From positions 1-64,000 of the forward strand of contig CAVUYM010000012.1 in the NCBI GenBank assembly GCA_963745675.1: DNA of 64,000 bases, written 5' to 3'. Below are positions 39,474 through 48,100 of this stretch, piece by piece. A model generated the notes under the pieces. It saw only the letters and a list, made by a program, of their open reading frames with translations. It did not search any database and was not told where the DNA came from. Position 1 is the first letter of the stretch; every line of letters begins with the position of its first letter. The stretch is from JAUIIK01 sp963745675 (GTDB lineage Bacteria; Chloroflexota; Chloroflexia; Thermomicrobiales; CFX8). The position numbers and the translations under genes are program-made.

Positions 39474-41231
39474 ATGTGTACGGACAGGGCAGTTCGGCGG
39501 ATAGGTTGGAGACGCGCCCAACCCGCCGCTAGGCGCCTCATCATCACAATCAGCGCGTTTCTATTGCTCCTTTCATCCGTCGGACTGGCATTTCAACCAG
39601 CAACCGCTCGACGGATCGACCCCACCGAAAATCGATTCTTTCAACGGCTCTGGTCTCGGACGGAGTTGCCGATAGTCGCCGGCCAATCGAGCCGTACCTG
39701 GATCTGGGGTGAGAACGCGATCACGCCATTGATCTCCGAGCCAAATGCCGACAACACTCGCCTAGTCCAGTATTTCGACAAAGGCGGGATGCAATTCAAC
39801 CCTGACCCGGTCATTCAGATCGGCAATCCAGCTTTTGTGATGGCGAGTCCACTCGCCTATGAGATGATCACCGGTCAGCTCGCCAGCGGCCAAAAATGGG
39901 ATCCTCCCGGCATCAATATCGCCGGAGACGCCGACGACGATACGGGCCCAACATACGCCACATTCGCAGGTCTGAGGGGTGCTGCTCCGGCCCCGGCAGG
40001 CGCGCTGCTGACCGAGTTCGTCGATCGTCAGGGCAACGTCTCGCAGGACGACCAGCTGGGCCAATATGGTGTGACAGCTGCGCACCAGGTCACAGTCCCG
40101 GCCCTGGACCACCAGATCGCATCGCCATTCTGGTCATTCATCCAATCAAGCGGCACGGTCTACGAAGCTGCTCGTTATGTGAACGAACCGCTGTTCGAGG
40201 ACCAGTGGGCGATGATTGGATTGCCGTTGACCGAAGCCTATTGGAGCCACGTCAAACTCGGCGGTCAAACGGTGGATGTCCTCGTTCAAGTCTTCGAACG
40301 ACGGGTCTTAACCTACACACCAAGCGAACCGGAAGGTTGGCAGGTACAGATCGCCAATACTGGCCGCCATTATGTCGATTGGCGCTTTGGCGGCAACGTT
40401 CCATCAGATCTGATGGCCTCACCCGATGCACTTCCGATCCCTGCTCCTCCCGACTATGAGTCCCTACGAGCCCAAGTGGTCGACCTCTTGAGCGCTGCCA
40501 GCGGCAACAACGCCGTGACTATCCTCGATATCCAGACCGGGACGAGCATCTCGATCAATGGTGACCGGCGCCAGCTTGCGGCTTGCACGATCAAGATTCC
40601 GATCATGATTGCCGTTGCACAGGACATAACCGCCGGGAAATACACAGCCGCCGATGTCGAAAACCTCGTCTTGCCAGCAATGGGGCCGAGCCTGACCTGG
40701 CCTGCCCGAGAGCTATTACGTATCACCGGCGATGGTGATATCGGCGTCGGAGTTCATCGCGCGAACGAAATTATGCGATCGTACGGCGTCAAAGATTCAA
40801 TCATGACCCACCCGCCTGGATATTATGGCGAAGAATACGGTTATCTACAGAGCGACGGGGAAGTCGAGAACTGGCTCACGAGCGATGACCTGTCCCGTCT
40901 ACTGGCCGGAATCTGGAAAGGCGATGGGCTGACGCCGACCGAGCGCAACTACGTTCTCTGGAGCCTGACGCTGGCAACACCCTTCCTCGACGCTGCATTC
41001 CATGCTCCGCTTCCAGCGGGCGTTGCGGCCTTCCATAAGATCGGCATCCTCTACCAACCAGAAAACACCTGGAACGACGCCGGCATCGTCGTGATCGAGC
41101 GTGACGGCCTGGAATACGCCTACGTCGTCGCCATGCTGTCGTCTCAGAATGTGCCGACCTACCATACCGGGTATTACCTGAACGAATCGATCAACCAGCT
41201 AGCCTGGCAAACCTTTACTGCTGCGCGGTAG
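39474..41231 (+). CDS. Secreted conserved module fused to class A beta-lactamase-like domain
   Basis: ATG at 39474 opens a signal sequence (RRLIITISAFLLLLSSVGLA). The shared module follows in diverged form: FFQRLWSRTELPIVAG, RTWIWGENAI, GLPLTEAYWSHVKLGG, VFERRVLTYTP (without the Cys pair) and RHYVDWRFGG. From about residue 325 a class A beta-lactamase-like domain appears (VTILDIQTGTSISINGDRRQ). The usual Ser-x-x-Lys reads CTIK (AACTIKIPIMIAVAQ), and the KTG-like strand reads HKIGILYQPENTWNDAGIVV. With Cys in place of Ser the enzyme is unlikely to be a normal beta-lactamase. No frame break is present. Confidence 0.85.
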   Translation: MCTDRAVRRIGWRRAQPAARRLIITISAFLLLLSSVGLAFQPATARRIDPTENRFFQRLWSRTELPIVAGQSSRTWIWGENAITPLISEPNADNTRLVQYFDKGGMQFNPDPVIQIGNPAFVMASPLAYEMITGQLASGQKWDPPGINIAGDADDDTGPTYATFAGLRGAAPAPAGALLTEFVDRQGNVSQDDQLGQYGVTAAHQVTVPALDHQIASPFWSFIQSSGTVYEAARYVNEPLFEDQWAMIGLPLTEAYWSHVKLGGQTVDVLVQVFERRVLTYTPSEPEGWQVQIANTGRHYVDWRFGGNVPSDLMASPDALPIPAPPDYESLRAQVVDLLSAASGNNAVTILDIQTGTSISINGDRRQLAACTIKIPIMIAVAQDITAGKYTAADVENLVLPAMGPSLTWPARELLRITGDGDIGVGVHRANEIMRSYGVKDSIMTHPPGYYGEEYGYLQSDGEVENWLTSDDLSRLLAGIWKGDGLTPTERNYVLWSLTLATPFLDAAFHAPLPAGVAAFHKIGILYQPENTWNDAGIVVIERDGLEYAYVVAMLSSQNVPTYHTGYYLNESINQLAWQTFTAAR

Positions 41232-41238
41232 CAAACAG

Positions 41239-42015
41239 ATGCTTGCCAACCCGCGCGGTGGGCTCGCGTTCGATGATGACGATGTAGCCAGGGCTTATAT
41301 TCATCGTCCTCCTTATCCCGCTGAAGTCTTCGCATTTCTCGCAGATTTACCGGTGCAACGGCGACGAGGGCTCGACCTCGGTTGCGGTCCGGGCAAGATC
41401 GCGCACCAGCTTGCAGATCACTTCGATCACATTGATGCCGTAGATCCCTCACAGGCAATGCTGGCCGCCGCGGACAACGGGCTATATCCGCATATCAGCT
41501 GGATTCACGGGTACGCGGAAACCGCGCAGCTTGCACCGCAGTACGATCTGGTGACGGCGGGAGCGAGCATTCATTGGATGGACCATTCACTCCTCTTCCC
41601 GCGGCTCGCCTCCGTCCTCGCTCCCGGCGGATTCATCGCGATTATCGAAGGAGATGACGCCCACGACGTCCCGTGGCAGGCCGAGTGGGAGGCGTTTCTG
41701 GCACGCTGGCTTGTGCGGATAGGAAGCGAATACGATCCAGACGGCTACCGGGAAAAGATGTCAGCTCATCGAGCCTGGATGGAGATCGTCGGAGAGCGGA
41801 CCTTCGAGAGCAATTTCAGCCAGAGCGTCGAAGACTTCATCGAGTGCCAGCACTCGCGGGCCACCTGGAGCCGGGCAAATCTGGGACCGGAGCTAGCGCC
41901 CCAGTTCGGAGATGATCTGAGTGACATCCTGAAGCCGTATTCGAACGACGGTGTGATTAGCTACAAAACGATTGCTTCGGTGTCCTGGGGCAAACCGCGG
42001 GATGGTGAGAGATAG
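41239..42015 (+). CDS. Class I SAM-dependent methyltransferase
   Basis: The 258-residue protein has the Rossmann-type SAM motif GLDLGCGPGKIAHQLADHF, then AVDPSQAML and the acidic loop of motif II (LVTAGASIHWMDHSLLFPRL). GASIHWMDH is typical of the Methyltransf_11/SAM-methyltransferase group that acts on small molecules. It starts 7 bases after the preceding gene and may be co-transcribed. The substrate is unknown. Confidence 0.85.
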   Translation: MLANPRGGLAFDDDDVARAYIHRPPYPAEVFAFLADLPVQRRRGLDLGCGPGKIAHQLADHFDHIDAVDPSQAMLAAADNGLYPHISWIHGYAETAQLAPQYDLVTAGASIHWMDHSLLFPRLASVLAPGGFIAIIEGDDAHDVPWQAEWEAFLARWLVRIGSEYDPDGYREKMSAHRAWMEIVGERTFESNFSQSVEDFIECQHSRATWSRANLGPELAPQFGDDLSDILKPYSNDGVISYKTIASVSWGKPRDGER

Positions 42016-42239
42016 CGGATTCAACTCGCTCTCGTCGCGGTCGAATATCTAATTTACCCGCGTACGTACTAGACAAATTGTCACAGCACGAGTACCATCA
42101 TGAGAGCCGAAGGGCGTACGTAGTAATTGGTCAGGGACTGGATGCCACAGGGTCGAGGGTAGTTCAGTTCCATGCATACGCCGCCCTCCAATTGCGCTCA
42201 AAATTCGGAAACAAACGCCGAAGCAGCAGGAGTATCAAC

Positions 42240-42788
42240 ATGATCTGGCTCGTATTTTCATTGGTAGTCGCTTTCGCGCTTGCCGAGTCGCTCCTCATCG
42301 AACGACTCTGGCGCGATCATCGGCGCACTCGTGGAGAGCTAGACGAACTGTTCGATCAGGTTGATACATTGGCGATCGCCGTCGACCGCCAGATTCTGAC
42401 CCAGGAACAACTCCATAATCAGGCCAAACCGGTCGTCGCTGCGGTTCGCGAAAGCAACAAGGTTGTCGCTGAAACGATGGACGCCCTGATCGGCACCGTC
42501 CGCGAGGCGAAGGCAGAACGTCGAAAATTGCGCGATCTGATCGCACATGCGGGCGCGGCGATGACGCCGCTCGAAAGTGCCAGTGGCGTTACCCACAATG
42601 GCTTCGATCGCCCGGCTGTGGCGCTGGAGACCGAACCTCAAAATCCAGAGCCGATTTCATGGCCGGAGACCAACGGCCGTATGGACATCACTACTGCCAT
42701 CCGCAGAGAAGGACGAAGCCAGACTGACGTGGCTGTCGCTGAACGGCCGGGACGGTCGATACCAGCAAAAAAACGAGCAGTTGGTTGA
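42240..42788 (+). CDS. Small membrane-anchored coiled-coil protein
   Basis: ATG at 42240 follows AGGAG. One N-terminal membrane segment (WLVFSLVVAFALAESLLI) is followed by a charged helical region (RLWRDHRRTRGELDELFDQV, then SNKVVAETMDALIGTVREAK) likely to form a coiled coil, and a Pro/Glu-rich tail ending in basic residues (IPAKKRAVG). Length is 182 residues. No family is recognised. Confidence 0.55.
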   Translation: MIWLVFSLVVAFALAESLLIERLWRDHRRTRGELDELFDQVDTLAIAVDRQILTQEQLHNQAKPVVAAVRESNKVVAETMDALIGTVREAKAERRKLRDLIAHAGAAMTPLESASGVTHNGFDRPAVALETEPQNPEPISWPETNGRMDITTAIRREGRSQTDVAVAERPGRSIPAKKRAVG

Positions 42789-42916
42789 TCTAGATTCGCT
42801 CTCGTAGTGGATTAGAGAATTCTCAAGAGGATAGTAGGGGCTCTGCTCATCCCGCCAATCCGAAAGCCAATAGAGTAGCAATGCAAGTTCGGACTGCCTT
42901 CGTCAGCAGGTAATCA

Positions 42917-43438
42917 TCAACGAGCGTTGGTATCGATCATTTGGAGCTGCCGGCGGACTCGCAGGCGGGGGATACAGTTGAGGTCTGGAACATCGTCGCT
43001 AGTCAGGTAGATATGAATCTGCTGTGGCAGATGCTCGAGCATGAATGAGATCGCCCGATCTGCCTGTTCACACGGATGATAGTTGAGGAGCGCTACGACC
43101 AGATCACGTGGGCGCGCCGCAAGCTCATTGAGTAATGCAATGAACTTGAATTGACTGCAATCTTCGGTTCGAGATGTTTCCTCAATCGGTTCGATGATCC
43201 CGGCCGAAGCAAACGCGTCGAAGATGCGTTGCGGGCACGCTTCGCGCTCGTCAGCAGATGGGCAATTGATACGAAGCGAATCGTAGTCACTGCGATCGAG
43301 CCAGCTATTGAGCGCCTCGCTGCGTTCTTGCGCATCCCGCCCGATAATGAGGGTCAGGCGGTTGGAGAGCCCGTGGTCGAACAAGTGGTCGAACGAATCA
43401 TCTCCAGTGCATTTTGAAATGTTGAGCGAACTGGTCAT
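42917..43438 (-). pseudogene. Remnant of a MalT/LuxR-type NTPase regulator
   Basis: The 173-residue frame matches the pattern of the N-terminal NTPase of MalT-like regulators. LTLIIGRDAQERSEALNSWL stands where the Walker A loop should be, VVALLNYHPCEQADRAISFM where the Walker B region should be, and FMLEHLPQQIHIYLTSDDVP plus RLRVRRQLQMI close the domain. The Walker A residues (GKT/S) are missing, and the Walker B acidic pair is replaced by LLNYH. The C-terminal TPR and HTH domains are absent. It may be a decayed gene or a domain recruited for another use. Confidence 0.5.
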
Positions 43439-44580
43439 TGGTCTACCCGTTTCAATACGGGCGGCTACGAGAAGTGCATGGATTCCGGATATGAAAACGC
43501 CGCGGCTCTCCGAAAATCTGGATACAACCGCGGCGTCAGTTTCGAGCTTTGAGTCTGAGGGCTACCGTTCTCGGATGCGAAGCGGATTCTTTCTTCCGGT
43601 GCTTCGTCCGCCGTTCGGGTTGTTCAGCATCTCGATTGCGTACATTTGGTCGAGCATCGTCGCTCACCTGTGCTTTCCGGTCCATGGAGCGGCCGCCTAG
43701 CGTCTGCGCCGAGCGCGACCTCTTCCGACATTTTGCCTCTGTCTGTGGTCCTCGTGTTGCAATCGAGCGATTTCTCCGAGGATATAGAATGTCTGCTGCA
43801 TTTTGCGTTCCTTTCTATTGCATTGCAGCGAGTGTCTCTGCGCAACATCTCTGTTGCATTCGGGGCTCCAGCTTCACTGCTGGTGGCAAGCATCATTGTC
43901 ACGCCTTAACCCCGTTCCGCCCTGTCGTTACCGCTTGCGAATCCGAATCTTGAAGCTTCGTCGCTCGTCTCGGACCTGCTGCTGCCGGAATTGTGCTTCG
44001 GCACCTGCGATATAGTGATTGGTCAACATCTTCGTTGCCCTTCTTTGTTGCGGCGGCTCCGTTGCCGCCCCGTTCCGTCTACATGTACAAGAATATGACT
44101 AAACCGGCATCGGATCATGTACCAGATGGTGTATACGAGGGTTTATTTCTGAGGTGTAGGAAGGTACATAGACTGACGAGCTTCGACCATCACCCTCCAC
44201 ATCAAGCTAAGGCCAGGTGCGGGGACCGGAGCATCTATCGCCACCACGATGTCATCCCGACGGCAGGGGGGATGTAGCCACACAAGCAATTCGTATCGAG
44301 GTATCAGTGGACCGATCGCAACGACTCGAGTGCAGCATTCTTCTCCCGAACGCTATGCTGTTGATCGTAGATCCCTCCTGGCGTCGGGATGCCAACAAGG
44401 TTGCTGTAGGTTGTGGCATTCACCTATCTGGTGTACGTGTCGAGATCGTCAACCGCACTGCGTCTCCCAGCTCGATGCGAATGGATGCCGCAACCACCAC
44501 CTCTCATAAGCGTGTGCCTGTGCGACGATATGAGAGATCTTCGCCGCGCATGTAGCGGTTTCGTATGGAAGGCAAATGAG
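43439..44580. other. 1.1-kb region without a convincing gene
   Basis: Several short open frames exist, but none shows a family motif, a good ribosome binding site or consistent codon use. The stretch follows the decayed regulator and precedes the FAD oxidoreductase, so it may hold the eroded rest of a larger gene plus a promoter. Near 44250 is TGTCATCCCGAC, also seen near 63813. Confidence 0.4.
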
Positions 44581-45738
44581 ATGACCGTCTCTGTTTGGCA
44601 AGACACCGCGGCATGGTCCACTGAACTGGAGCACGAACACATAGATGCTGATGTGTGCGTCATCGGCGGTGGCTTCGTGGGAGCGGTGCTTGCAACCCTC
44701 CTCGCCGATCGCAGGCGCAACGTTGTCGTCGTCGAATCGAACTACGTGGGAAGCGGCGCTTCCGGCCGCAATGCTGGTCACTGCATTGCAGCTTTTCGAG
44801 ACAGCTACCACCGCGTCATCGAGCGTCTCGGTCACGAGGCGGCATTAGAGATTCGCACTCAAGCGGTAGCGACCAGAGACTGGGTCGCCAACCTCTGCAC
44901 CGCACTCAAGGTGCCTTTTGAAGCCAACGGGTCGCGCTATCTAGCGATTGACGAACGCGAGCGTGAACGTCTACTCGCCTCGTTTGAGGCGCTTTCGGCA
45001 GACGGCCAGAACGTCGAATGGCATGAGGAGGATCCGTGGGATCGCGCATTTCAGGGCATGATCTACCAGGCTGGTGACCTGGGCCTGCAACCCTTTCTTC
45101 TGACGTCACGCCTGATGGCGGCGTCGGGGGCGCGAGTGATCGAACAGAGCGCAGCGCACGACATCGCCGCATATGCTGGTGGACTAGAAGTGCGTACGAG
45201 ACGCGCTACAGTACATTGCGAGCAAGCGATCATGGCAACGAACTCCTACTCGCGGCTGCTCCATCCATTCTTCCGCGATAGGGTCAACCCCGTACGAGCG
45301 CAAGCGTTCGCGACCGAACCATTGGGATTTCGTATGTTCGACGGTCCGACAGGGACCAACGATGGCTTCGAGTATTTCCGCCAGCTTCCCGACACACGCT
45401 TCGTCATCGGTGGCTACCGGGACATCTACCCCGACGAGGAAGTCGGCTACGCCGATGAGACGACTCCTCATCTTCAGGAGGGATTACAGTCGTGGGCAGG
45501 CTCGCATTTCCCGGAAATCGCGGAGATGAGGGTGACGCACCGCTGGTCGGGCACGATGGGCTTCACAGCCGATGGCCTGCCGCTCGTCGGCCAGCTCGCC
45601 GACCTGCCGGGGCTCTACTACTGTGTCGGCTTCAACGGCGGAGGGATGTCGATGGGACCGGTTGCTGCCCGCCGTGCCGTCGCCTTAATGCTCGACGGCA
45701 CGGCACCGGGCGTGTTCGACGGCGCGCGCACCGCGTAA
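44581..45738 (+). CDS. FAD-dependent oxidoreductase (DAO family)
   Basis: ATG at 44581 follows GGAAGG; a longer frame from 44413 adds no conserved sequence. The 385-residue protein opens with the FAD-binding motif DVCVIGGGFVGAVLATLLAD, then VVESNYVGSGASGRNAGH. The C-terminus has HRWSGTMGFTADGLPLVGQL and YYCVGFNGGGMSMGPVAARR, typical of glycine/D-amino-acid and gamma-glutamylputrescine oxidases. It likely oxidises a secondary or primary amine and reduces O2 to H2O2. It lies 176 bases before the dehydrogenase operon. Confidence 0.9.
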   Translation: MTVSVWQDTAAWSTELEHEHIDADVCVIGGGFVGAVLATLLADRRRNVVVVESNYVGSGASGRNAGHCIAAFRDSYHRVIERLGHEAALEIRTQAVATRDWVANLCTALKVPFEANGSRYLAIDERERERLLASFEALSADGQNVEWHEEDPWDRAFQGMIYQAGDLGLQPFLLTSRLMAASGARVIEQSAAHDIAAYAGGLEVRTRRATVHCEQAIMATNSYSRLLHPFFRDRVNPVRAQAFATEPLGFRMFDGPTGTNDGFEYFRQLPDTRFVIGGYRDIYPDEEVGYADETTPHLQEGLQSWAGSHFPEIAEMRVTHRWSGTMGFTADGLPLVGQLADLPGLYYCVGFNGGGMSMGPVAARRAVALMLDGTAPGVFDGARTA

Positions 45739-45784
45739 GGAATCGTGTGAGAGATCCCATATCCCGGTATTCCGGCACATGGCG

Positions 45785-45790
45785 TACAAT
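45785..45790 (+). promoter_or_regulatory. Candidate -10 element of the dehydrogenase operon
   Basis: TACAAT lies 125 bases before the E1alpha start. No clear -35 box is seen at the usual distance. Confidence 0.25.
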
Positions 45791-45914
45791 TTAATCGGCT
45801 CGCCGGGTTCGAGGGTCGATTTGTATGCCCGTCATCCGGGCGACAGTCCCTCATCATCAGGACGCAGACGAAACGGGCAGCATTGCCCGCGCGGCTGCAA
45901 GGAGAAAGGCGCGT

Positions 45915-46946
45915 ATGGCTACCTCGGCCACATCTGATGTAGGTCTGCTTGAGCAGATGGATGCTAACCAACTGCTCGGTCTCTACAGGCAGATGTACCT
46001 CATAAGGAGGTTCGAGGAGCGAGCCGCCGAACAATACGCATACGGCAAAATCGGTGGTTTTCTCCATCTCTATATTGGCGAAGAAGCGGTCGCAGTTGGC
46101 GCAATTTCCGCCATGTCCGAGCACGACCATCTCTTCACACACTATCGTGATCATGGCTATGCACTGGCGATCGGGGCAGACCCCGGCGCGGCGATGGCCG
46201 AACTCTTCGGCAAGGAAACCGGTACGACCAAAGGCCGTGGCGGTTCGATGCACATGATCCATCCGCCACGTCACTTCTGGGGTGGCTATGCCATCGTCGG
46301 TGGTCATATCCCGCTGGCGGTCGGCGCTGGGCTGGCGATCAAACACAAACATGAGGACGCCGTCTCGGTGGCGATCTTCGGCGACGGATCGACGAACTCG
46401 GGCGCGTTTCACGAAGCCGCGAATATGGCCTCGCTCTGGAAACTTCCGGTCGTCTTCCTCTGCGAGAACAATCACTATGGCATGGGCACGGCAGTCGAAT
46501 ATGCTTCCGCGGTGCCGCAAATGTCAACCAAAGCGCAGGGACACGGCATCGAAACAGAGATCGTCGACGGCCAGGATGTCCTGGCTATGTACGACGCCAT
46601 GCAGCGCGCAATTCAGCACTGCAAAGAGGGCAAGGGACCCTTCTTCCTCGAAGCGATGACCTACCGTTTCCGAGGCCATTCGATGGCCGACCCGGAATCG
46701 TATCGAGACAGGCAAGAGGTCGATCACTATAGAGAACGCGACCCAATACCGCTCTTCAAAGAACAACTCATCAATGCTGGCAAGGCTTCTAACAAAGATT
46801 TCGAAGAGATTGAGGGGCAGATCGAGGAGACCGTCGAACAGGCTGTACAGTTTGCCGACGAAAGTGAATTCCCCGATCCATCGACGCTCTATGACTGGGT
46901 CTATTACTCCGATGGCGAAGTTGGGAAGGGGCCAGAACGTGGCTAG
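45915..46946 (+). CDS. pdhA: Pyruvate (2-oxoacid) dehydrogenase E1 component, alpha subunit
   Basis: ATG at 45915 follows AAAGG with a 5-base spacer. The 343-residue protein carries the thiamine diphosphate motif AIFGDGSTNSGAFHEAANMA, and GTTKGRGGSMHMIHPPRHFW and YRFRGHSMADPESYRDRQEV, as expected for E1alpha. With E1beta it decarboxylates pyruvate (or another 2-oxoacid or acetoin) and loads the acyl group on E2 lipoate. Its stop lies 7 bases past the GTG start of the next gene. An acetoin dehydrogenase role cannot be excluded on sequence alone. Confidence 0.9.
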   Translation: MATSATSDVGLLEQMDANQLLGLYRQMYLIRRFEERAAEQYAYGKIGGFLHLYIGEEAVAVGAISAMSEHDHLFTHYRDHGYALAIGADPGAAMAELFGKETGTTKGRGGSMHMIHPPRHFWGGYAIVGGHIPLAVGAGLAIKHKHEDAVSVAIFGDGSTNSGAFHEAANMASLWKLPVVFLCENNHYGMGTAVEYASAVPQMSTKAQGHGIETEIVDGQDVLAMYDAMQRAIQHCKEGKGPFFLEAMTYRFRGHSMADPESYRDRQEVDHYRERDPIPLFKEQLINAGKASNKDFEEIEGQIEETVEQAVQFADESEFPDPSTLYDWVYYSDGEVGKGPERG

Positions 46947-47982
46947 CACACTTGCCGATCTCAAATCGCTTGAAGAGGATCAGCTGCAACAGATCGATCA
47001 GGATGGCATGCGAGACATCACCTACCGCCAGGCGCTCCAGGAAGCGCTGACGGAAGAGATGACTCGCAACGACAACGTCATCCTGATGGGTGAAGACATC
47101 GGCGCATATGGCGGCTCCTACGTCGTCACTCGTGGTTTCCAGGAAGAATGGGGCCGCGAGCGAGTCATCGACACCCCGATTTCGGAACTCGGCATGGTCG
47201 GGGTCGCGAACGGCGCAGCGATGGCCGGTCTCAGGCCGGTACTCGAGCTGATGACGATCAATTTCGCGCTGTTGGCGATCGATCAGATCGTCAATCATGC
47301 GGCAAAAATCAGCTATATGTTCGGCGGGGAATTCAAGTGCCCGTCAGTCGTCAGGACAGCCGCCGGTTGGGGCCAGCTTGGCGCGACGCACTCGCAGACA
47401 TTCGAAGGTTGGTTCGCTCACATCCCTGGACTGCGCGTGGTTATGCCCTCTACCCCATTGGACGCTAAAGGCTTCCTCAAGTCGGCCATACGCGGCGACG
47501 ACCCGGTGCTCTTTATCGAGCACTCGTTGATCTACCGTAACCGCGGACCGGTTCCAAGCGAGGAGTACACCCTGCCGCTCGAAGGTGCGGAAGTGCGCCG
47601 AGAGGGTACGGATATCACACTTGTCTCATGGTCGCGGGGCGCAATCCTGGCGCTCGGAGCGGCGGAAGAACTCGAAGAAAAACACGGCATTTCCTGCGAA
47701 GTCATCGACATGCGCGTGTTGCGCCCGCTCGACACCGATACGGTGATGGAATCGGTCAAAAAGACGAACCGGGCCGTTGTCGTCGAGGAATCGTGGCGCA
47801 CGATGGGGCTTGGCGCAGAGATCGCGGCGCGAATTCAGGAAGAGGCATTCGACTGGCTGGACGCTCCAATCGGGCGCGTCGGCTCGCTCGAAGTGCCGAT
47901 GCCATATGCCCGCAACCTCGAACGCCTGGTTATTCCGGGCAAGGATGAGGTCATCGAAGCGGTTCGTCAGGCGCTTGCGTAG
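46939..47982 (+). CDS. pdhB: Pyruvate (2-oxoacid) dehydrogenase E1 component, beta subunit
   Basis: GTG at 46939 follows GGGAAGGGG and overlaps the alpha-subunit gene by 8 bases, which favours it. An alternative ATG at 47008 (MRDITYRQALQEALTEEM) is the usual family start and would give a 324-residue protein. Conserved sequence includes ILMGEDIGAYGGSYVVTRGF, ISELGMVGVANGAAMAGLRP and EVIDMRVLRPLDTDTVMESV. It forms the E1 heterotetramer with the product of the preceding gene. Confidence 0.9.
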   Translation: MASTLADLKSLEEDQLQQIDQDGMRDITYRQALQEALTEEMTRNDNVILMGEDIGAYGGSYVVTRGFQEEWGRERVIDTPISELGMVGVANGAAMAGLRPVLELMTINFALLAIDQIVNHAAKISYMFGGEFKCPSVVRTAAGWGQLGATHSQTFEGWFAHIPGLRVVMPSTPLDAKGFLKSAIRGDDPVLFIEHSLIYRNRGPVPSEEYTLPLEGAEVRREGTDITLVSWSRGAILALGAAEELEEKHGISCEVIDMRVLRPLDTDTVMESVKKTNRAVVVEESWRTMGLGAEIAARIQEEAFDWLDAPIGRVGSLEVPMPYARNLERLVIPGKDEVIEAVRQALA

Positions 47983-47983
47983 C

Positions 47984-48079
47984 GTAGGGAACAGGGAAGA
48001 GGTAACAGGGAACAGGGGAAGCGGCTGAGTCCTACCTTCGACTCCGCAATACCCTGCAACCTATCGCCAGTACCCTAAC
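47984..48079. repeat. Imperfect inverted repeat between E1beta and E2 genes
   Basis: The left arm (47984-48012, with AGGGAACAGGG) and the right arm (48050-48079, on the minus strand AGGGTACTGG then AGGTTGCAGGG) match at about 19 of 27 positions in inverted orientation. It fills most of the 118-base gap inside the operon and could form an mRNA stem that tunes E2 expression, or be a dispersed repeat unit. Confidence 0.5.
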
Positions 48080-48100
48080 AAGGGGACGGGAAAACGATAC

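Noticed and set aside
43549..43953. Open frame in the 1.1-kb gap
   Set aside because: It is rich in Cys and Ser with no domain pattern, overlapped by equally long frames in other phases.
44413..44580. Upstream extension of the FAD oxidoreductase
   Set aside because: It adds no conserved residues, and the FAD motif fits a start at 44581 with a ribosome binding site.
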